Positions 1 through 6,361 of a stretch of 9,375 nt of DNA are shown here, in pieces (the stretch's first letter is position 1; each line of letters starts with the position of its first letter). Source of the stretch: CAIZGX01 sp964511555 (GTDB taxonomy: Bacteria > Bacteroidota > Bacteroidia > Flavobacteriales_D > Sanyastnellaceae); contig CAZEFR010000064.1 in the NCBI GenBank assembly GCA_964511555.1, positions 1-9,375 on the forward strand, written 5' to 3'. The position numbers were made by a program, and so were the translations under genes. The notes under the pieces were generated by a model. The model worked only from the letters and a program-made list of their open reading frames with translations. It was not told the DNA's origin and made no database searches.

Positions 1-2809
1 ATGCGTTGGTGTGTAAACTGTTGCAATTGTCATAGATAGCATACAGTGCTTGAAGCGTTGTACGAATATCATTGAAGTCAATTTCTTGCGCGTGCAAACT
101 TCTTCCTGAAGTTTGAATGTGGTATTTCAACATCTGCGCGCGAGCATTCGCTCCGTACTTTTTCGCAAGTGCCTTCGCCCAAATGCGACGCGCTACTCTG
201 CCAATTACTGCATACTCTGGATCAATTCCGTTGCTGAAGAAGAACGAAAGGTTCGGACCGAATTCGTTAATGTCCATTCCTCTGCTCAGGTAATATTCAA
301 CATAGGTAAATCCATTGGCTAGCGTGAATGCTAACTGAGTAATTGGATTGGCTCCGGCTTCAGCTATGTGATAACCTGAAATAGATACGCTGTAGAAATT
401 TCTTACTTTGTGTTGAATGAAGTACGACTGCACGTCGCCCATTAAACGCAACGCAAATTCAGTAGAGAAGATGCACGTGTTTTGCGCTTGGTCTTCTTTC
501 AAGATATCTGCTTGAACCGTTCCGCGAACAACGCTCAACGTTTCTGTTTTGATTTTTTCGTAAACGGAAGCCTCTAAAACTTCGTCTCCTGTGCATCCGA
601 GAAGCATCAAGCCTAGTCCGTTGTTTCCTTCAGGAAGTGGACCTTGATAAGTAGGCCGTGCTAATCCTTTCGCATCCCACTTCGCTTTCAACACCGCTTC
701 AACCTTCGCTTCTAATTTATTTTCACGAATGTGTTTTTCGCACGCCTGATCAATGGCTGCATTCATGAAGAAGGCGAGGAGCATAGGTGCCGGACCGTTG
801 ATGGTCATAGACACCGAAGTCTTCGGGTCAGATAAATCGAATCCACTGTAGAGTTTCTTCGCATCGTCGAGGCAGCAGATGCTAACCCCCGAGTTACCCA
901 CTTTTCCGAAAATATCTGGACGGTATCCAGGATCGTTTCCATAAAGAGTAACGCTGTCAAACGCAGTAGACAAGCGCTTTGCAGGCATGCCTAAGCTCAC
1001 GTAGTGGAAGCGACGGTTGGTTCTTTCCGGTCCGCCTTCGCCCGCGAACATACGCGTTGGATCTTCGCCTTCGCGTTTGAATGGGAAGAGACCTGCGGTG
1101 TAAGGGAATTCTCCCGGAACATTTTCTTGAAGCGACCACTTCACAATGTCACCCCATGATTTGTATTTTGGAAGAGCCACTTTCGGAATGCGCGAATGGG
1201 AAAGCGATTTCGTAGACGCTTCCATTTGAATTTCTTTGTCGCGCACCTTGAAGGTGAATATCTCTCCGCTGTATGAAGCTTTCTTTGCTTCCCAGTTTTG
1301 AAGGAGGTTCCACAAGTGTGGATCGAAATCCATTTTAATGCGATCGAATGAAGCTTCCAAATGTTTGATGGAAATTTCATTGTTCTCGTTGTTCTCACCT
1401 TCGCGAAGTGCGGTGATCGCGATGTTCAGTCCGTATAGTTTTTCAGCAATCTCTGATTGCTTGTTTACCATGGCGTCGTATGCGCGATTGGTTTCAGCAA
1501 TTTCAGATAGGTATCGCGTTCTGTTTGGTGGAATAATGTACACCTTCTCGCTTTGCTCGGCGGTGAGTTCAAACGTTGTTTGAAATTTCGCTTGTGTCTT
1601 TTCATTGAGCTTGTCAATGATCATGCGGAACAAGCTATTCGTCCCGGGGTCATTGAATTGCGAAGCAATAGTCCCAACCACAGGAAGGCTGTCTTCAGGC
1701 GCATCCCACAGTTGGTGGTTGCGAATGTATTGCTTGCGCACATCGCGCAGCGCATCTAGCGCTCCGCGCTTATCGAATTTATTAATAGCCACGACATCTG
1801 CAAAGTCGAGCATGTCGATCTTCTCGAGTTGGCTGGCTGCACCGAATTCCGGGGTCATGATGTACAATGCCACATCGCTGTGATCCATGATCTCCGTATC
1901 GCTTTGCCCAATGCCGCTAGTTTCTAAAACGATGAGATCGAATTGGGCAACTTTTAACACGTTAACAGCTTCGGCTACGTGTTTGGAAAGGGCCAAGTTA
2001 CTTTGACGTGTTGCAAGCGATCGCATGTAGACGCGGTCGTTTTTAATGGCGTTCATTCGAATGCGATCGCCAAGTAATGCACCGCCGGTCTTTCTTTTTG
2101 AAGGATCGACCGAGATGATGCCGATGTGCTGATCAGGAAAATCTAAAAGGAAGCGACGAACGAGTTCGTCGACCATGCTTGATTTTCCTGCTCCGCCTGT
2201 TCCGGTAATACCGAGAACGGGCGTAGATGAAGCTTTCGCTTTTTCCTGCAGCTGGGCAATAAACGCGGCGTGGTCTTCAGGGAAGTTTTCAGCTGCAGAT
2301 ATAACCTGCGCTAGGCATGCATCTTTTTTCGAAGCAATATCCTCAATAGAATAATTCAATGTTTTTCCAGTTGGAAAATCACAGCGCTCAACCAAATCGT
2401 TGATCATGCCTTGAAGACCCATGGCCCGTCCATCATCTGGATGATAAATTCGTGTAATGCCGTAATCTTGAAGTTCTGCAATTTCTTCAGGAAGAATAGT
2501 TCCGCCTCCACCCCCGAAAATCTTAATGTGTCCGCAGCCTTTTTCCTTCAATAAATCAAACATGTATTTGAAGTATTCTGTGTGACCGCCTTGATAGCTC
2601 GTCATGGCAATGGCTTGTGCGTCTTCCTGAATGGCAGTGTTTACAACCTCTTCAACGCTTCTGTCATGCCCCAAGTGAATGACCTCACATCCCGTGGATT
2701 GAATAATTCTTCGCATGATGTTAATAGCAGCATCATGTCCGTCGAAAAGAGAGGCCGCTGTTACAATTCGTATCTTATTCTTGGGGGTATATGGAATGGC
2801 TTCTTGCAT
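1..2809 (-). CDS. icmF: Fused isobutyryl-CoA mutase IcmF (B12 domain + GTPase + mutase), C-terminus cut by window edge
   Basis: Adenosylcobalamin-dependent mutase that interconverts isobutyryl-CoA and n-butyryl-CoA in the cytoplasm, with its own G-protein chaperone fused in. The minus-strand frame is open from ATG at 2809-2807 to the left edge (936 codons seen; the family is roughly 1,100 residues, so the C-terminal end is missing). Residues about 1-140 form the B12-binding domain: TAASLFDGHDAAINIM contains the cobalt-ligand His25, followed by SYQGGH and a GGGGG loop. Residues about 180-420 form the MeaB-like GTPase: P-loop GTGGAGKSS (Lys209), VDPSKRKTGGALLGDR, ETSGIGQSD (from Glu296) and base-specificity motif NKFD (343-346). 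Residues about 540 onward are the mutase barrel: TRMFAGEGG, GTVQADILKEDQAQN, SGYH (His814), and NSLHTNA at the edge. Phe588 and Gln776 sit where methylmalonyl-CoA mutase has Tyr89 and Arg207, which favours IcmF. No frameshift was found in the stretches translated. It is divergent from the ArsR-like gene. No convincing ribosome-binding site precedes the ATG. Confidence 0.95.
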   Translation of the reverse strand, partial: MQEAIPYTPKNKIRIVTAASLFDGHDAAINIMRRIIQSTGCEVIHLGHDRSVEEVVNTAIQEDAQAIAMTSYQGGHTEYFKYMFDLLKEKGCGHIKIFGGGGGTILPEEIAELQDYGITRIYHPDDGRAMGLQGMINDLVERCDFPTGKTLNYSIEDIASKKDACLAQVISAAENFPEDHAAFIAQLQEKAKASSTPVLGITGTGGAGKSSMVDELVRRFLLDFPDQHIGIISVDPSKRKTGGALLGDRIRMNAIKNDRVYMRSLATRQSNLALSKHVAEAVNVLKVAQFDLIVLETSGIGQSDTEIMDHSDVALYIMTPEFGAASQLEKIDMLDFADVVAINKFDKRGALDALRDVRKQYIRNHQLWDAPEDSLPVVGTIASQFNDPGTNSLFRMIIDKLNEKTQAKFQTTFELTAEQSEKVYIIPPNRTRYLSEIAETNRAYDAMVNKQSEIAEKLYGLNIAITALREGENNENNEISIKHLEASFDRIKMDFDPHLWNLLQNWEAKKASYSGEIFTFKVRDKEIQMEASTKSLSHSRIPKVALPKYKSWGDIVKWSLQENVPGEFPYTAGLFPFKREGEDPTRMFAGEGGPERTNRRFHYVSLGMPAKRLSTAFDSVTLYGNDPGYRPDIFGKVGNSGVSICCLDDAKKLYSGFDLSDPKTSVSMTINGPAPMLLAFFMNAAIDQACEKHIRENKLEAKVEAVLKAKWDAKGLARPTYQGPLPEGNNGLGLMLLGCTGDEVLEASVYEKIKTETLSVVRGTVQADILKEDQAQNTCIFSTEFALRLMGDVQSYFIQHKVRNFYSVSISGYHIAEAGANPITQLAFTLANGFTYVEYYLSRGMDINEFGPNLSFFFSNGIDPEYAVIGRVARRIWAKALAKKYGANARAQMLKYHIQTSGRSLHAQEIDFNDIRTTLQALYAIYDNCNSLHTNA

Positions 2810-2971
2810 AGTTCTAAAATAGTGTGGCGAATTTACGAAGAGCGCGTCGAAAACGTTGCTTTTGTGAATGGATAGTTTGTGTTACTGAAATGTTACGCTG
2901 TTAAAGATAGATTCACCTTTATTTAACGTTGAAGAAATCTGAAAAGTGAACACCTTCAATTTCTTTGTTCC
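2810..2971. promoter_or_regulatory. Divergent intergenic region between icmF and the ArsR-like gene
   Basis: These 162 bp separate two divergently transcribed genes and must hold the promoter of at least one. I found no full TAnnTTTG element in either direction. The nearest are TATTTTAG, read on the minus strand almost at the icmF start, and TTTCTTTG at 2960-2967, just before the regulator start; both have one mismatch and lie very close to the start codon, so I do not call them. Visible structure: an inverted repeat GTTAAA (2900-2905) / TTTAAC (2922-2927) with a 16-bp spacer, a direct repeat GTTAC (2881-2885 and 2892-2896), and AACGTTG twice (2852-2858 and 2925-2931). The GTTAAA/TTTAAC pair could be an operator for the adjacent regulator, but six AT-rich bases per arm is weak evidence. 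Confidence 0.3.
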
Positions 2972-3298
2972 ATGCAAGAGGATATAAAAACACCTTATGT
3001 TTCAACAGGAATTGAGAATGATTTTTCTCATTTTTCAAGGGCCTTGGCTCATCCTGCGAGGGTAACAATTCTTTTTGAAATAATGAAAAGTAAGGGTTGT
3101 GTAGAAGGAAGGGTAGTAGAAGTGCCAGGGATGTCGCCATCTACTGTCATACAGCATCTGAGAGAAATGAAAAAAAGCAGTCTCATTGATGGAAGGATTT
3201 TCGGAATGAGATCGAAATACTGGATTTCGAAAGAGGCAATAATTTTTTATCAGCAGATTTCCTTAGAGTTTTTCCAAGCTTTCGAAACATTGGCTTAA
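2972..3298 (+). CDS. ArsR-like winged-helix transcriptional regulator
   Basis: A 108-residue protein, a typical length for a single-domain ArsR-type DNA-binding repressor. Residues 18-35 carry the family signature FSRALAHPARVTILFEI. Residues 54-72 form the helix-turn-helix with recognition helix SPSTVIQHLREMKK. Residues 73-86 (GRIFGMRSKYWIS) fit the beta-wing. The C-terminal helix (about 87-106) is probably the dimer interface. In related Bacteroidota metal-type ArsR proteins a CxC pair lies just before the HTH; here the matching segment reads GCVEGRVVEV, so only Cys43 remains and the second Cys position is Glu. That argues against classic arsenic or metal sensing, and the effector is unknown. 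The ATG at 2972 is chosen because the ArsR signature begins soon after it. The gene lies 83 bp before a TonB receptor gene in the same direction and is divergent from icmF, so it may control either or itself. The family call is firm; the target is inference. Confidence 0.85.
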   Translation: MQEDIKTPYVSTGIENDFSHFSRALAHPARVTILFEIMKSKGCVEGRVVEVPGMSPSTVIQHLREMKKSSLIDGRIFGMRSKYWISKEAIIFYQQISLEFFQAFETLA

Positions 3299-3318
3299 CA
3301 TTGAGAGGCTAATGTTAA
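3295..3318. repeat. Perfect 8-bp inverted repeat overlapping the regulator stop codon
   Basis: TTAACATT (3295-3302) and AATGTTAA (3311-3318) are exact reverse complements separated by 8 bp (GAGAGGCT). The regulator's TAA stop (3296-3298) lies inside the left arm. The stem is AT-rich and is not followed directly by a T-run, so it is a poor intrinsic terminator. Its symmetry and its place upstream of the receptor gene suit a binding site for a dimeric regulator such as the ArsR-like protein, or an mRNA hairpin between the two genes. Function is inferred. Confidence 0.5.
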
Positions 3319-3348
3319 CTCTAAGATAATTCTCTTTTAAATTAGAGT
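3318..3348. repeat. Second perfect inverted repeat upstream of the receptor gene
   Basis: ACTCTAA (3318-3324) and TTAGAGT (3342-3348) are exact reverse complements with a 17-bp spacer. The left arm starts on the last base of the previous inverted repeat, so the two are abutting. The pair lies 33 bp before the receptor's first ATG, where a promoter or operator is expected. No exact TAnnTTTG element was found here. It could be an operator or a leader-RNA stem; chance cannot be excluded for seven bases in AT-rich DNA. Confidence 0.4.
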
Positions 3349-3381
3349 CAATCTTCCTGCTTTTCTTTCGCATTCAGAAAA

Positions 3382-6240
3382 ATGTGTAAAATGAGAAAAT
3401 TTTTAGTTTTGTTTTTGTTGATTGGTAGTTCAGTTCTTGTGAACAGCCAGACGATTATTAAAGGTTCAGTTGTTAATTCTGCTGCAGAGCCTATAGTAGG
3501 GGCAATAATTTTTATCGAAGGAACCACTTCTGGCGCAGCTTCAAACGCTTTTGGTGAATACAGCATTGACGTTTCAAAGGGTGGAAACTATTCCATTCAA
3601 GTTAAAGCCATTTCTTACGCCACCCAGAAGATTTCAGGTATAGAGGTAGCTTCAGGAAAAGAGATTAAAGTGGATATTGTTTTACAATCGGAGTCTTTTA
3701 TGGTAGGCGGAGGAGTGGAGATCAAAGATTTTCGCAAGACCAGTTCGGAAGCTTCTGTAATTATGGAAATGCGCGAAGCAAAAGGTGTTGTAAGTGGTGT
3801 AGGTGCGGTTCAAATTCAAAAGGGACAGGACAGAAACGCTTCAGAGGTGGCTCGAAGAATTCCCGGAGTTACTATTATCGACAATCGTTTCGTTATGGTT
3901 CGCGGACTTACTGAGAGGTATAATGCAGTCATGATGAATGGAATTTTGGTTCCCTCATTGGAGCCAGACGTTCGTTCATTTTCTTTCGATTTAATACCCA
4001 GTCAAGCGATAGATCGCTTCTTAATTTTCAAATCACCTTCTCCAGATCTTCCTGGAGAATTCGCCGGAGGCGCCATAAATGTTTTCACCAAGAACTTCCC
4101 AGATTATCAAACGTCCTTAGATGTAAGCTTGGCTACAAATTACAGATCAAACACAACCGGACAAGAATTTTTGAGTAATGTGAATGCAAGGTCAGAGGCT
4201 TTGGGATTCGATAATGGAACGCGTGATTTACCCTCTTTCTTTCCAGAAAATATTGACAATGATATTTCGAACGAAGCGCGAAGAGCTTTGAGCCTAGCTC
4301 TGCCCAACAACTGGGGGTATGAAACAGGAACTGCGCTTCCCGACAGACGGGCGAATGTTTCATTTGGAAAGCGATTCCAAACTGACAAAATTCAGTTCGG
4401 AAATTTCACCTCGATTAGTTACTCAAGAACAGCACTTCGCCAAAATTCAAGACGTTTGGACTATAACGTATTTGATGAAGTAACTCAAGCAAGTGATACC
4501 GTATTTGCCTTCGATGACATGATTTATCAGAAAAATGCGAATGTTGGTATTTTGCATAATTGGGGAATGAAAACGGATAAGAGTTTTATCGAGTTCAAAA
4601 ACTTTTTGAATCAAAATGGACAACAATCGAATACGTTTAGAACTGGTCGTGCGTTAGAAGAAGGGAATTTCAGACAAGAGTATTCCTTCCGCTATACGGA
4701 GCGCCGCATGTACAATACGCAACTTACAGGAACTCATGAGTTGTTCAAAGGAAAGGGCAGCTTTAATTGGACGCTTGCATATGCGAATACAAGAAAGAAT
4801 GATCCCGATTGGAAACGTATTCGTTACACAAAGCCGTTAGATGGATCTGATGAAAATTTTCATGCTTATTTTACAACAGTGGCCCAGCCCTTTTATTCGG
4901 GCAGACTCTTTATGAATTTGAATGAAGATGTTCGCACCTATGCGGCCAATTATGAGCATAAAATAGCGCAGTTGAATACAGATAAAGAAAAACCAAGATT
5001 TATTACATTAAAAACGGGCGTGTATGTAGAAGATAAAGACCGTGATTTCAGCTCTAGAAATTTGGGATATGTCATTAATGCCTTCACGTTCGACTGGAAC
5101 AAGGACACTACGAGTTTAGCGAATATACTTGCTCCTGAGAATATGGTAGACTCCACAGGGTTTTCTATAGGTGAAGACACACGTGGCGCTGATAAATACC
5201 ATGCATCTTCGAATTTATACGCGGGGTATGCAATGCTCACGCTGCCCTTTGAGAAACTAACGATATCTGGTGGAGTTAGATTGGAGCAAAATGCACAAGT
5301 GTTAACAAGTGCAGACATCACCGGAAATCCGTTGACAGCAACATTGGATTCACTTGTTTTTCTTCCTTCAGTAAACATATCGTACACGCTTTCAAAGAAA
5401 ACAACTTTAAGAGCGGCGTATGGCAAAACAGTGAATAGGCCGGAGTTCCGCGAGTTAGCTCCATTCAGTTTTTATGACTTCGAAAACAACTTCATTAACT
5501 CAGGTAATCCGAATCTGACATTCGCAACCAACTCAAACGCAGACTTCCGCGTTGAACATTACCCTTCGAATACAGAGTATTTGAGTGCCGCTGTATTCTA
5601 TAAGGAGTTTAATAATCCAATCGAACCGTACTTCGTTCCTGGTGTTGGATCAGGTGGAACACGAAGCTTTGCTCCGGGTAATGCTCTTGGAGCAACAAGC
5701 TACGGTGTGGAATTCGATGTTCGAAAGTCGTTGAGAGAAATGACTGCGAACAGAATTTTACAGAATCTTACTTTGGTTGCGAATGCATCATTCATTAAAT
5801 CAGATATTCAAGTTAGCCCAGACGGTTTGGCGTCAGGCTTGAATCCAAATCGTCCAATGGTTGGACAATCTCCGTATATCATCAACGGAGGTTTGTATTA
5901 CGACAACGATTCTTTGGGATGGCAAATTACAGTGTTGTACAACCGCATTGGTCCGCGTGTTACAATTGTTGGTATTCCCGATATCCCTGAAGTCTATGAA
6001 ATGTCGAGAGACATGTTAGATATTTCGATCACTAAATCGTTTAAGAATGGTTTTTCTGTTCGCGCGGGAGTACAAGATTTGTTTAAACAAGATTTCGTAT
6101 TTCTTCAAGATGCAAACAATGACGGTATCCTAAGTCGTGCGAACGATCAGCGTCTTCAGTACTTTAACAGAGGTAACTATTGGAGTGTTACGCTGAGTTA
6201 TAAGTTCAGAGAGGATGTGAAAGCTCGAAATACTAAATGA
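3382..6240 (+). CDS. TonB-dependent outer-membrane receptor with CarboxypepD_reg-like N-terminal domain
   Basis: Outer-membrane beta-barrel that imports a ligand using energy passed from TonB-ExbB-ExbD; 952 residues from the first ATG. A second in-frame ATG at 3391 gives a cleaner signal peptide (MRKFLVLFLLIGSSVLVNSQ), so the true start may be 3391. Residues about 24-105 match the carboxypeptidase-regulatory-like beta-sandwich of Bacteroidota receptors (IKGSVVNSAAEPIVGAIIFI, FGEYSIDV). Residues about 128-237 are the plug: RNASEVARRIPGV, then VRGLTERYNAVMMNG (173-187) and GEFAGGAINVFTKN. The rest is the barrel, including the conserved segment GKTVNRPEFRELAPF and later FINSGNPNL. The barrel ends with the aromatic strand YWSVTLSYKF, followed by a ten-residue polar tail ending in Lys, rather than the usual terminal aromatic residue. 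No SusD-like partner gene follows; the next gene instead encodes a T9SS cargo protein. The substrate is not identifiable from sequence. A siderophore, metal, phosphate-compound or peptide receptor are all possible. Confidence 0.92.
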   Translation: MCKMRKFLVLFLLIGSSVLVNSQTIIKGSVVNSAAEPIVGAIIFIEGTTSGAASNAFGEYSIDVSKGGNYSIQVKAISYATQKISGIEVASGKEIKVDIVLQSESFMVGGGVEIKDFRKTSSEASVIMEMREAKGVVSGVGAVQIQKGQDRNASEVARRIPGVTIIDNRFVMVRGLTERYNAVMMNGILVPSLEPDVRSFSFDLIPSQAIDRFLIFKSPSPDLPGEFAGGAINVFTKNFPDYQTSLDVSLATNYRSNTTGQEFLSNVNARSEALGFDNGTRDLPSFFPENIDNDISNEARRALSLALPNNWGYETGTALPDRRANVSFGKRFQTDKIQFGNFTSISYSRTALRQNSRRLDYNVFDEVTQASDTVFAFDDMIYQKNANVGILHNWGMKTDKSFIEFKNFLNQNGQQSNTFRTGRALEEGNFRQEYSFRYTERRMYNTQLTGTHELFKGKGSFNWTLAYANTRKNDPDWKRIRYTKPLDGSDENFHAYFTTVAQPFYSGRLFMNLNEDVRTYAANYEHKIAQLNTDKEKPRFITLKTGVYVEDKDRDFSSRNLGYVINAFTFDWNKDTTSLANILAPENMVDSTGFSIGEDTRGADKYHASSNLYAGYAMLTLPFEKLTISGGVRLEQNAQVLTSADITGNPLTATLDSLVFLPSVNISYTLSKKTTLRAAYGKTVNRPEFRELAPFSFYDFENNFINSGNPNLTFATNSNADFRVEHYPSNTEYLSAAVFYKEFNNPIEPYFVPGVGSGGTRSFAPGNALGATSYGVEFDVRKSLREMTANRILQNLTLVANASFIKSDIQVSPDGLASGLNPNRPMVGQSPYIINGGLYYDNDSLGWQITVLYNRIGPRVTIVGIPDIPEVYEMSRDMLDISITKSFKNGFSVRAGVQDLFKQDFVFLQDANNDGILSRANDQRLQYFNRGNYWSVTLSYKFREDVKARNTK

Positions 6241-6315
6241 GAGTTTTAACACTGGCTTAATAAACATAACATTGCCGTTAGAATAGAGTAATGATTAGTT
6301 AAGCTATCCGTCATC

Positions 6316-6343
6316 TTGGAATAAACTTGTGATATGAATTTTG
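6316..6343 (+). promoter_or_regulatory. Possible Bacteroidota-type promoter for the secreted-protein gene
   Basis: TTG at 6316-6318 (-33-like) is followed after 17 bp by GAATTTTG at 6336-6343, one mismatch from the TAnnTTTG -7 consensus. Transcription would begin near 6350, leaving a short A-rich leader before the ATG at 6362, as is common in this phylum. The first -7 base is not the consensus T, so this is a weak call; read-through from the receptor gene is an alternative, since no terminator is visible in the 121-bp gap. Confidence 0.35.
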
Positions 6344-6361
6344 AAGAAACAAATTCAAATC

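Noticed and set aside
113..1883. Several plus-strand open frames of 68-92 codons opposite icmF
   Set aside because: The minus-strand frame is continuous and conserved across the whole stretch; the plus-strand frames have no family features.
1..2809. Methylmalonyl-CoA mutase subunit
   Set aside because: The order B12 domain, GTPase, mutase and the Phe/Gln active-site pair are those of IcmF.
2582..2875. 97-codon plus-strand frame extending past the icmF start
   Set aside because: Most of it is antisense to the conserved B12-binding domain of icmF and it matches no family I recognise.
3295..3318. Intrinsic terminator for the regulator gene
   Set aside because: The stem is AT-rich and not followed by a T-run; an operator or leader hairpin fits better.
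4950..5426. 158-codon open frame on the minus strand inside the receptor gene
   Set aside because: It lies wholly within the well-supported receptor coding sequence, shows no recognisable domain and is explained as an antisense shadow frame.
6341..6361. Alternative TTG start for the secreted protein
   Set aside because: It would add a polar extension before the signal peptide; the ATG at 6362 gives a standard signal sequence.
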